Assembly (NCBI GenBank): GCA_937928295.1 | Contig: CALEYY010000028.1 | Location: forward strand, 1-5,489 | DNA: 5,489 bases | DNA from: an uncultured Moraxellaceae bacterium | GTDB lineage: Bacteria > Pseudomonadota > Gammaproteobacteria > Pseudomonadales > Moraxellaceae | Reading direction: 5' to 3' | In this document: positions 1 through 4,752 of the stretch, one piece after another | Layout of the letters: each line of letters begins with the position of its first letter | Numbering within the stretch: position 1 is the first letter of the stretch | Program-made: the position numbers and the translations under genes | Notes under the pieces: model-generated | Databases searched by the model: none | Told to the model about the DNA's origin: nothing | What the model saw: the letters and a program-made list of their open reading frames with translations, nothing else

Positions 1-245
1 GGCACAAAGGTATTGATCAGATACTCGGGGCCATGACTGGCAAAAATGCCCTCAAGGTCGATACCATTGCTGAAGAACTTGGGATCGGCACTGGTGATGA
101 CCAACGCCGCCGGGCCACTCGTGGCCTCGACCGTGTCTAGCGCTGTCTGCCATTCCGCCAGCGACGCATCATTGAAACGGTTGTCGCCCTGCGTCATGGT
201 CAGCAGCCAAACAGCGCCTTCACGGCTTAATTGCACAGCACTCAT
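1..245 (-). CDS. Enoyl-CoA hydratase/isomerase (crotonase) family protein, N-terminal part
   Basis: This is the first 81 codons of a crotonase-fold protein; the rest lies beyond the left edge (full family members are usually about 230-270 residues). Such enzymes are soluble and act on acyl-CoA thioesters, hydrating or isomerising the double bond in fatty-acid or related catabolism. The visible part matches the family N-terminus: strand-rich start (LSREGAVWLLTMTQG), a helix near residues 28-40, then a hydrophobic strand (AALVITS, about 46-52) leading into FFSNGIDL at residues 57-64, which fits the first oxyanion-hole loop. The FFSNG form resembles delta3-delta2-enoyl-CoA isomerase-like members more than the FSAGAD form of typical hydratases, but the catalytic acidic residues are not in the window, so the reaction cannot be fixed. 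The ATG at 245 is preceded by AAGAGA about 8 bases upstream, an acceptable ribosome-binding site. Its start overlaps a possible plus-strand ATG in the palindrome TCATGA. Confidence 0.85.
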   Translation of the reverse strand, partial: MSAVQLSREGAVWLLTMTQGDNRFNDASLAEWQTALDTVEATSGPAALVITSADPKFFSNGIDLEGIFASHGPEYLINTFV

Positions 246-270
246 GAGTAATTCTCTTTTGCCAGATGTA

Positions 271-630
271 ATGAAAGTCGAAACAGAATCGACGCAGGCG
301 ATCACACCAGATGCGGTCTGGCATGTCTATGTGCTGGCGTGTCAAAACGGGCGGCTTTATACGGGCATCAGTACCGATCCTGCTCGCCGATTTCGTCAGC
401 ACGCCAGCGGCAAGGGTGCCCGCTTTACCCGGGCCAACCCGCCCGTGGCCATGCTCGGTAGCAGCGTTTGCCTGTCACGCAGCGATGCCTTGCAGCGTGA
501 GTACGCACTTAAGCAGTTGTCAGCGCCTGCAAAGCGGCAAGTTGTTGCGCAGTGGGCTGTGACTTCGCCAGCTCAGCCGGCAGCACCTGCTCCAGATAGC
601 CAATCACCGCCGTCGCCGCCTGCTGCATGA
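271..630 (+). CDS. GIY-YIG nuclease-domain protein, YhbQ/UPF0213-like
   Basis: A small single-domain protein of the GIY-YIG superfamily (119 residues from this start), closest in layout to E. coli YhbQ (about 100 residues). The fold cuts DNA in UvrC and homing enzymes; for the stand-alone UPF0213 group the cellular role is poorly defined. The expected residues are present: Tyr20 in VYV (GIY position), Tyr30-Thr-Gly (YIG position), Arg40 and His44 in ARRFRQH, the SGKGARFTR segment at 46-54, and Glu77 in REYALKQL, the likely metal ligand. The core ends near residue 98 (VVAQW); the last 20 or so residues are a Pro/Ala/Ser-rich tail that is antisense to the TetR gene. The frame is open far upstream, but homology begins near residue 16, so I chose ATG 271; ATG 244 would add nine residues. 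Neither has a clear Shine-Dalgarno sequence. The gene overlaps the convergent TetR gene by 122 bases. Confidence 0.85.
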   Translation: MKVETESTQAITPDAVWHVYVLACQNGRLYTGISTDPARRFRQHASGKGARFTRANPPVAMLGSSVCLSRSDALQREYALKQLSAPAKRQVVAQWAVTSPAQPAAPAPDSQSPPSPPAA

Positions 631-1186
631 TGTCTGGCGTGATTTCGCCCTGCCGGTAATAACCGTACTTCATCAACGAAAACGCCAGCTCGGTGACGAT
701 GGTGCCCACATCCGGCGTGGTGGTTAAGGTCACGACTGGCTCTGCTGAGCCATAAATCACACGCAACTCATCGCCAATATTTTCGATGGTGACTTCTTGC
801 GCTAGGTAGGTTTCGCGACTCATGGGCCAACCCAGAATCAGAATGCCGGCCACCGGATTCTGGTTGTAATAGCGCGATGACGCCTCGACCAGAATGCTCG
901 TGATTTGTCGCCAGTGAAATCCTTTCAGCGCCGCACCACCGAGCTTGACCTCTTGTGCCACCTTGCTCAGATGACGCTCGGCAATCGCGGCAAAGAGCTG
1001 ATGCTTGTTAGCGTAGAACTGATACAGGCTGGCGCGCGGCACGCCAGACGCCTCGGCGATATCCGGAATGGAGACTTCTTCCGGGTTGCCGGTCAGCAAC
1101 AGTTGCTCAGCCGTTTGCAAGGCGCGGGCAACACGCTCCTGGGTGCGCGCTTGCGCGGGTTTGCGAAGTCGGGGGATAGCTTCCAT
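509..1186 (-). CDS. TetR/AcrR family transcriptional regulator
   Basis: A 225-residue one-component regulator, typical in length or slightly long. These proteins bind DNA as dimers through an N-terminal helix-turn-helix and are released by a small ligand bound in the variable C-terminal domain. The DNA-binding region is clear: helix 1 around residues 14-31 (TQERVARALQTAEQLL), then the helix-turn-helix at about 38-63, VSIPDIAEASGVPRASLYQFYANKHQLF in two halves, including the signature LYQFYANK. The C-terminal domain (about 80-205) gives no ligand clue. Residues 207-225 are an Ala/Gln-rich tail encoded opposite the GIY-YIG core and may be an extension acquired by read-through. The ATG at 1186 has only a weak AGG upstream. 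The gene lies 100 bases downstream of a minus-strand SDR gene, so it could be co-transcribed with it or use its own promoter. Its targets are unknown; itself and the SDR/DoxX genes are the obvious local candidates. Confidence 0.9.
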   Translation of the reverse strand: MEAIPRLRKPAQARTQERVARALQTAEQLLLTGNPEEVSIPDIAEASGVPRASLYQFYANKHQLFAAIAERHLSKVAQEVKLGGAALKGFHWRQITSILVEASSRYYNQNPVAGILILGWPMSRETYLAQEVTIENIGDELRVIYGSAEPVVTLTTTPDVGTIVTELAFSLMKYGYYRQGEITPDIMQQAATAVIGYLEQVLPAELAKSQPTAQQLAALQALTTA

Positions 1187-1193
1187 GATGAAC

Positions 1194-1214
1194 CTGTGCG
1201 CGATTTGTGCACAG
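1194..1214. promoter_or_regulatory. Inverted repeat upstream of the TetR gene, candidate operator
   Basis: CTGTGC (1194-1199) and GCACAG (1209-1214) are perfect 6-base inverted arms with a 9-base spacer, and the right arm lies in the 8-base palindrome TGTGCACA. The element is centred about 18 bases before the TetR start codon, where an autoregulatory TetR operator would be expected. TetR-family sites are commonly palindromes of 15-20 bases, so size and place fit. However, 6-base arms arise by chance fairly often and no second copy was seen elsewhere in the window. Binding is inference only. Confidence 0.3.
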
Positions 1215-1251
1215 ATGGTGACGCAGCAAAAGCCGCTTGGCTAGTGCTAAT

Positions 1252-1264
1252 GTGGCTTTGCCAC
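1252..1264 (-). other. Small hairpin between the SDR and TetR genes
   Basis: GTGGC and GCCAC form a perfect 5-base stem around a 3-base loop, starting 22 bases after the SDR stop codon on the minus strand. A second, longer pairing (1226-1234 with 1254-1261, one bulged A) shares the same right arm. No run of T follows, so this is not a convincing intrinsic terminator. It could slow or process a transcript between the two genes, or be incidental. The rest of the 100-base gap shows no clear sigma-70 promoter. Confidence 0.25.
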
Positions 1265-1286
1265 TGCACTCAATATCAGGGCTTCT

Positions 1287-2066
1287 TCACCACGGCACCG
1301 GCTCATTGGCCCAATCGAAAAATCCACCACTGTCTGCCGGGCCTCTGGCGGCAATCACCGCCAGCAAATCACGCGCGACCCGCGTCGTGGAAAACAGCTT
1401 TTCGGGGGCCACCTGCGCACTGAAGGGCTTGGACAACTCTGTATCGGTTGTGCCGGGATGCAAGATCAGCACCGTCGCCAGAGGGTGTGTTCGGCCCAGC
1501 TCGATGGCCCAGGTTTTCAAAAGCTGGTTCTGTGCCGCCTTGGCTGCCCGGTAGCTATACCAGCCACCGAGCTGGTTATCGCCTATCGAGCCCACCCTCG
1601 CCGACAAGGAAGCGAAAACAAAGGGCTGTTGCCGCGATACCAGTGGCATCAAGGCTTGCGCCAACAGAATCGGCGCCCAGGCATTGACTGCGAAGCTGCG
1701 CGCCAAGGCATCAACCCGCAGTTGCGATAGCGCCTTTTCTGGGCGCAAAGCGGGAGTGCCATCAGCCGATACGGCTTCATGCAGCAAGCCGACCGTGTTA
1801 ATGACCATATCCAGTCTTGAGGTGACCTGCCGGACTTGCTGAGCCAGAGCGCTTATGGAGTCGGCTTCCGTAACATCGACACCCACAATAACAAGACGCT
1901 CTGGATAATCTTGCTGCAAGGCACGCAAGGCTTCTGCTTGGGCAGGATGGCGACACGCCGCCAACACAACCGGCGCTGACGGAAAGACGCCGGACTGGCC
2001 GAGCAAAGCCTCGACCAGCGCCAGACCGATGCCGCGCGACGCCCCTACCACCAGCACATGCGGCAT
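1287..2066 (-). CDS. SDR family oxidoreductase, C-factor (CsgA)-like
   Basis: A 259-residue short-chain dehydrogenase/reductase, full length for the family and probably cytoplasmic and NAD(P)-dependent. The Rossmann nucleotide-binding motif is GASRGIG (8-14), Asp64-Val65 fits the adenine-binding position, Asn128 is the structural Asn, and Tyr172-x3-Lys176 (YRAAK) with Ser153 or Ser155 completes the active site. The SLSARVGSIGDN stretch, the GGWYSYRAAK motif and the C-terminal GGFFDWANEPVPW are typical of the C-factor-like subgroup, named after Myxococcus CsgA; that name reflects similarity and does not show a signalling role here. The usual NNAG motif reads NTVG (90-93), a variant found in this subgroup. 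The substrate is unknown. AAGGA lies about 9 bases before the ATG, inside the final codons of the upstream DoxX-type gene; with 3 bases between the genes, translation is very likely coupled in one operon. Confidence 0.88.
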   Translation of the reverse strand: MPHVLVVGASRGIGLALVEALLGQSGVFPSAPVVLAACRHPAQAEALRALQQDYPERLVIVGVDVTEADSISALAQQVRQVTSRLDMVINTVGLLHEAVSADGTPALRPEKALSQLRVDALARSFAVNAWAPILLAQALMPLVSRQQPFVFASLSARVGSIGDNQLGGWYSYRAAKAAQNQLLKTWAIELGRTHPLATVLILHPGTTDTELSKPFSAQVAPEKLFSTTRVARDLLAVIAARGPADSGGFFDWANEPVPW

Positions 2067-2069
2067 AGA

Positions 2070-2483
2070 TCAATCCTTGTCGATGGCTGGCGCACCGGCA
2101 CCGGTACGCACAAAGGCCAGCAAACCGCCCGCCATGGCAAAGTTCTTCATGAGCATGATCTGATTCATCTCGCCAGCGCCGCCATGAAAAATGAAGCCGG
2201 TGATGACGCTGAAGCCCGCCAGCAGGCCCGCGACCAATCGTGTTTGAAAGCCCAGCAGCAAGGCGATGCCGCCACCCAGCTCCATAGCGATGACCAGCGG
2301 CAGCAGCGCGCCCGGCACATGCATGGCCTCCATATACGATTGCGTGCCCGCATAGCCGACGAGCTTGCTGTAACCGGCCCCGATAAAGATCAATGACATC
2401 AGCGCACGCGACGCCACCGCGAGCAAGGCGTTGAGCTGTGGCTGAGCAACGAGCGTATTGATGGTCTGCTTGACTGAAAACAT
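2070..2483 (-). CDS. DoxX family membrane protein
   Basis: A 137-residue inner-membrane protein with the DoxX-family layout of four hydrophobic segments: about residues 20-40 (with RALMSLIFIGAGYSKL, the family's first-helix signature), 58-79 (with the conserved M-E-L-G-G-G), 82-100 and 107-126. The GGAGEMNQIMLMKN stretch before the last helix is also characteristic. The family is named for a subunit of archaeal thiosulfate:quinone oxidoreductase, but most bacterial members have no proven enzyme activity; some act in redox homeostasis or partner with other oxidoreductases. I chose ATG 2483 because GGAG sits 8 bases upstream and homology starts just after it; the frame stays open to 2585, which would extend over the regulatory region. 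It is the first gene of a likely operon with the SDR gene 3 bases downstream, and it is divergent from a LysR-type gene, a frequent pairing. Confidence 0.9.
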   Translation of the reverse strand: MFSVKQTINTLVAQPQLNALLAVASRALMSLIFIGAGYSKLVGYAGTQSYMEAMHVPGALLPLVIAMELGGGIALLLGFQTRLVAGLLAGFSVITGFIFHGGAGEMNQIMLMKNFAMAGGLLAFVRTGAGAPAIDKD

Positions 2484-2522
2484 GATGTAACTCCGTGGTT
2501 GACTGTGGCTACAGCCTAACCG

Positions 2523-2580
2523 TTGCGGTGGCACTTGCCGAGTAGCCCCGTCGGCAATTACTGTTGCCAATAAAGCAACA
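2523..2580. promoter_or_regulatory. Cluster of TTGC/GCAA inverted repeats, candidate LysR-type operator
   Basis: The 113-base gap between the divergent doxX-like and lysR-type genes has half-sites TTGC at 2523-2526, TTGCC at 2535-2539, GGCAA at 2553-2557, TTGCC at 2564-2568 and GCAA at 2575-2578. They combine into three perfect inverted repeats: TTGCCG-N11-CGGCAA (2535-2557), GGCAA-N6-TTGCC (2553-2568) and TGTTGC-N7-GCAACA (2562-2580). The last contains a T-N11-A core, the general LysR-type consensus, and lies just before the lysR-type start, where autoregulatory sites usually occur. LysR-type proteins commonly bind as tetramers to two neighbouring sites, which suits this layout. No strong -10/-35 pair for either direction was found here, in keeping with activator-dependent promoters. 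Binding by the neighbouring regulator is inferred. Confidence 0.55.
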
Positions 2581-2596
2581 ATCACAGGCCCGCATC

Positions 2597-3535
2597 ATGA
2601 TGAACCTGAATGACCTGACCGTCTTTGCCCGCGTAGTGGAAGATGGCAGCTTTACCGCCGCCGCCGAGCGCCTTGACCTGCCGAAATCGACCCTGAGCCG
2701 GACGCTGACACGGCTGGAGACCCACCTCGGCGTGCGCCTGCTGCAACGCACCACCCGTAGTTTGCACCTGACCGATGCCGGTCGCCAATTCTACGAACGC
2801 GTACGGCAAAACCTGGCTGATCTGGCCGATGCCGAGCGCGCCCTCAGTGACTTCCAGGCCAGCCCGCGCGGGCATTTGCGTATCACCATGCCGGTCGAGC
2901 TGGGCATGCGCTTCATGGGCACGGTGGTGGCGGAGTTCATGCAGCGCTATCCCGAGGTGAGCCTGGAGGCTGATTTGTCGGGACGCATGGTGGATCTGGT
3001 GGAGGAAGGCGTGGACCTGGGCCTGCGCATTGGCGCCTTCAACGACGCCAATCTGATCGGACGCCGGCTGGGCCAGCTCAATGGCCGCTTCTTTGCCAGT
3101 CCGGCCTATGTGCAGCAGCACGGTATGCCGCTGAGCACCAGCGAGCTGGAGCAGCATGAGTTCGTGCTGTTTCGCCAACCACGCGAAAACCACATCAACA
3201 TTGATTCGCCCGGCAAGGCAACAGGCAATATCGCAGGCAGCGCCAAGACCAGAACAACAGTGCCGGTCAGGCTGCGCGGCCGCCTCAGCGCGAACAATGC
3301 CCATTTGCAGATGGATGCGGTGATTGCCGGCCTGGGCATCGGGCTGCTACCCGGCTTTGTCACCGATCAGGCGGTGGCGGCTGGTCAGCTGGTGCCAGTA
3401 CTACCGGAGGCGCGTGTACGCATGGGGGATTTATGGGCGATGACGCCGAGCCGCGCACATATGTCGTCGGCACTGAGAGCGTTTCTGGACTTTCTGGCCG
3501 AGCGAGTGAGTCAGCATCCTTGGTTTACAGACTGA
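2597..3535 (+). CDS. LysR family transcriptional regulator
   Basis: A 312-residue LysR-type regulator, normal in length. The winged helix-turn-helix spans about residues 3-62: LTVFARVVEDGSFTAAAERL, recognition helix PKSTLSRTLTRLETHLG (29-45), then LLQRTTRSLHLTDAGR. A linker helix follows, then the periplasmic-binding-protein-like effector domain from about residue 92 (GHLRITMP), with VSLEADLSGRMVDLVEEGVDLGLRIG and the late VIAGLGIGLLPGFVTDQAVAAGQLVPVLP typical of the CrgA/AaeR-like subgroup. The ATG at 2597 follows CAGG at 8 bases' spacing; ATG 2600 is equally possible, and a TTG at 2564 in the same frame is unlikely because it lies inside the putative operator. The gene is divergent from the DoxX/SDR pair and probably regulates it and itself, a common LysR arrangement. 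The effector ligand cannot be told from sequence. Confidence 0.92.
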   Translation: MMNLNDLTVFARVVEDGSFTAAAERLDLPKSTLSRTLTRLETHLGVRLLQRTTRSLHLTDAGRQFYERVRQNLADLADAERALSDFQASPRGHLRITMPVELGMRFMGTVVAEFMQRYPEVSLEADLSGRMVDLVEEGVDLGLRIGAFNDANLIGRRLGQLNGRFFASPAYVQQHGMPLSTSELEQHEFVLFRQPRENHINIDSPGKATGNIAGSAKTRTTVPVRLRGRLSANNAHLQMDAVIAGLGIGLLPGFVTDQAVAAGQLVPVLPEARVRMGDLWAMTPSRAHMSSALRAFLDFLAERVSQHPWFTD

Positions 3536-3549
3536 AGGCTCAAGGCTTA

Positions 3550-3574
3550 AGCCTCCCGCCCATGGCAGGAGGCT
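3550..3574. terminator. Stem-loop between convergent genes, possible bidirectional terminator
   Basis: AGCCTCC (3550-3556) pairs with GGAGGCT (3568-3574); after one C-A mismatch, GCC (3558-3560) pairs with GGC (3564-3566) around a CAT loop. This strong 25-base stem-loop lies in the 48-base gap between the stops of the LysR-type gene (plus) and the second SDR (minus), the right place to end both transcripts. Neither side has a good T-run (minus side only TTAAG), so it is not a textbook intrinsic terminator. An overlapping 12-base palindrome, AGGCTTAAGCCT (3543-3554), could form instead. Confidence 0.5.
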
Positions 3575-3583
3575 ATGCCGCAA

Positions 3584-4357
3584 TCAGCCCTTGAAGCCGA
3601 TGCTGCGCGCCGAGATGACATTGACGATGAAGCGCGGCGACAGGCGCACGCTGAACGCCATGACCTTCATCAGCCAGCGATGCAGCGAGATGCCGCGCTT
3701 GGCCTTCAGCGAGGCGTAGGCATAGTCAGCCAGCTTGTCCAACGATGAAATCATCGGCCACTTGAAGGCAGCAGCGCCTTCGGCATTGGCCGCCGATGCG
3801 AAGCCAGTGTCGGTCGGGCCTGGGCAGAGCGTGGTGACTTTCACATTCTTGCTGCGCAGCTCGTAGTTCAGGGCATCCGAGAAGCTCAGCACATACGCCT
3901 TGGAGGCGTAGTACACGGCAGCGCCCGGCCCCGGCATGAAGGCGGCAATGGAGGCCACATTGAGAATCTGACCGCCACCCTGGGCCGCCATACGACGGGC
4001 AAAGGCATGTGCCAAGGATGTCAGCGTGGCCACATTTAGTTGCACCATCTGATTCAGGCGCTTGATGTCGGCATCGATGAAGGTACCGAACTCGCCGAAA
4101 CCGGCGTTGTTGATGAGCATGTCGACGCGGCGATCACCGAGCTTGGTCACCAGCTCGACCGCAGCACCTTCGTAGCCCAGATCCTGGCCGATGACATCGG
4201 CCTTGATGCCGTGACGCTGGCTCAGGTCATTGGCGATGGCCTGCAGCTTGTCGACGCTACGCGCGACCAGAATCACATCGTGACCATCTGCCGCCAAGCG
4301 CTTGGCCAGCTCCAGTCCGATACCGTTTGATGCCCCTGTGATCAATGCTGTGCTCAT
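3584..4357 (-). CDS. Classical SDR family oxidoreductase (DltE/COG0300-like)
   Basis: A 257-residue short-chain dehydrogenase/reductase with every classical signature intact: TGASNGIG (7-14) for cofactor binding, Asp59-Leu60 at the adenine position, NNAGFG (83-88), Asn108 in LNVAT, Ser136 in NVASIAAF, and Tyr149-x3-Lys153 (YYASK), with the usual 13-residue Ser-Tyr spacing. Arg33 after the second strand (VARS) suggests NADP(H) preference. The tail (about 225-257, LHRWLMKVMAFSVRLSPRFIVNVI) is hydrophobic and basic, as in many DltE-like members, and may contact the membrane or a lipid substrate. The substrate is not known. The ATG at 4357 is preceded by GAGGAG about 9 bases upstream, a strong ribosome-binding site. 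It appears to be a single-gene unit, convergent with the LysR-type gene, with its own promoter at 4415-4443. It is not closely similar to the SDR at 1287-2066, so the two are not a recent duplication. Confidence 0.92.
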   Translation of the reverse strand: MSTALITGASNGIGLELAKRLAADGHDVILVARSVDKLQAIANDLSQRHGIKADVIGQDLGYEGAAVELVTKLGDRRVDMLINNAGFGEFGTFIDADIKRLNQMVQLNVATLTSLAHAFARRMAAQGGGQILNVASIAAFMPGPGAAVYYASKAYVLSFSDALNYELRSKNVKVTTLCPGPTDTGFASAANAEGAAAFKWPMISSLDKLADYAYASLKAKRGISLHRWLMKVMAFSVRLSPRFIVNVISARSIGFKG

Positions 4358-4414
4358 GGCGCCAGTCTCCTCAAGTTATTTGTAATCAATGGCTTCCTGC
4401 CACTGTTGAGCAGC

Positions 4415-4443
4415 TTTATGCCATGAATTTTGCTTGCTTTCAA
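4415..4443 (-). promoter_or_regulatory. Candidate sigma-70 promoter for the second SDR gene
   Basis: On the minus strand, TTGAAA (4443-4438, five of six matches to the -35 consensus) and CATAAA (4420-4415, four of six to -10) are separated by exactly 17 bases. Transcription would begin near 4408, giving a leader of about 50 bases before the ATG at 4357. The surrounding DNA is AT-rich, which supports it. A weaker alternative pair lies upstream (TTGTGG, 17 bases, TACGAT at 4459-4454). Confidence 0.45.
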
Positions 4444-4609
4444 AACTGGAACTATCGTACCAAAACAGCTGGTCAGCCACAATGACCGTTCGTCGGAAGC
4501 AGGGGTTTTGCACTGGATCTTTACATCGCATTGAAAATAGCCCTCGCTTTTCATCTCCGACATCCGTATAGTTCGCCCCGCTGCAGACGCAGCCCTTTTG
4601 TTGCCCGCC

Positions 4610-4615
4610 TATTAT
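4610..4615 (+). promoter_or_regulatory. Candidate -10 box for the helicase gene
   Basis: TATTAT matches five of six positions of the sigma-70 -10 consensus. No good -35 lies at 16-18 bases upstream, so the call is tentative; TATAGT at 4567-4572 is an alternative, also without a good -35. If used, TATTAT would give a start near 4622 and a leader of about 130 bases. Long leaders are known for some DEAD-box helicase and cold-shock genes. Confidence 0.3.
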
Positions 4616-4725
4616 GTGCTGTCCCGGTTCTTACACCGGCTCGCAGCCTGCTCTGGTCTGGTTGGCGACGATAAATCCGTCAGCCACCGCCGTATCCCGT
4701 CGGTTTGCTGTTTACCCATACTCAC

Positions 4726-4752
4726 CGCGGGTTACCCGCGAGGATCAGTCCT
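4726..4752 (+). promoter_or_regulatory. Two abutting hairpins covering the helicase ribosome-binding site
   Basis: CGCGGG-TTA-CCCGCG (4726-4740) is a perfect 6-base-pair GC stem. It is followed with no gap by AGGA-TCAG-TCCT (4741-4752), a perfect 4-base-pair stem whose left arm is the Shine-Dalgarno sequence itself and which ends one base before the GTG start at 4753. The two stems could stack end to end. The second stem is weak alone but would be steadied by stacking, so ribosome access could depend on unfolding. The regulatory role is inference. Confidence 0.4.

Larger units (their letters stand above)
4358..4752. other. Intergenic region without a convincing gene
   Basis: These 395 bases separate the divergent SDR and helicase genes. 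The left part (to about 4560) is visibly richer in A and T than the flanking genes; the right part is the likely helicase leader. A 69-codon minus-strand reading frame (4354-4563) ends in an ATGA overlap with the SDR start, but its codons (ATA, AGG, AGA, TTG) and composition are unlike the neighbours, it lacks a proper ribosome-binding site, and the SDR has its own. A 64-codon plus-strand frame (4614-4808) runs into the helicase in another frame. I call neither. A small stem with a 7-base loop (4664-4685, GGC/GACG with CGTC/GCC and one bulge) lies in the leader. Confidence 0.7.

Noticed and set aside
46..270. Upstream extension of the GIY-YIG reading frame to 46
   Set aside because: It is antisense to the crotonase gene and adds about 75 residues absent from this protein family; the domain begins just after base 310.
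1184..1196. 13-base sequence CATGATGAACCTG repeated at 2596-2608, near the starts of both regulators
   Set aside because: It is in opposite orientation relative to the two genes (coding start of the LysR-type gene, leader of the TetR gene) and a 13-base match in a window this size is plausible by chance.
905..1423. 172-codon plus-strand reading frame
   Set aside because: Antisense to the TetR and SDR genes, both of which have clear domain motifs.
2564..2596. TTG at 2564 as start of the LysR-type gene
   Set aside because: It lies inside the putative operator and adds 11 residues not expected in the family; ATG 2597 has a better ribosome-binding site.
2582..3304. 240-codon minus-strand reading frame
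   Set aside because: Antisense shadow of the LysR-type gene; the predicted protein is rich in His/Gln/Ala with no domain.
4354..4563. 69-codon minus-strand reading frame overlapping the SDR start by ATGA
   Set aside because: No proper ribosome-binding site, codon choice unlike the neighbouring genes, no recognisable domain, and a likely promoter for the SDR lies inside it.
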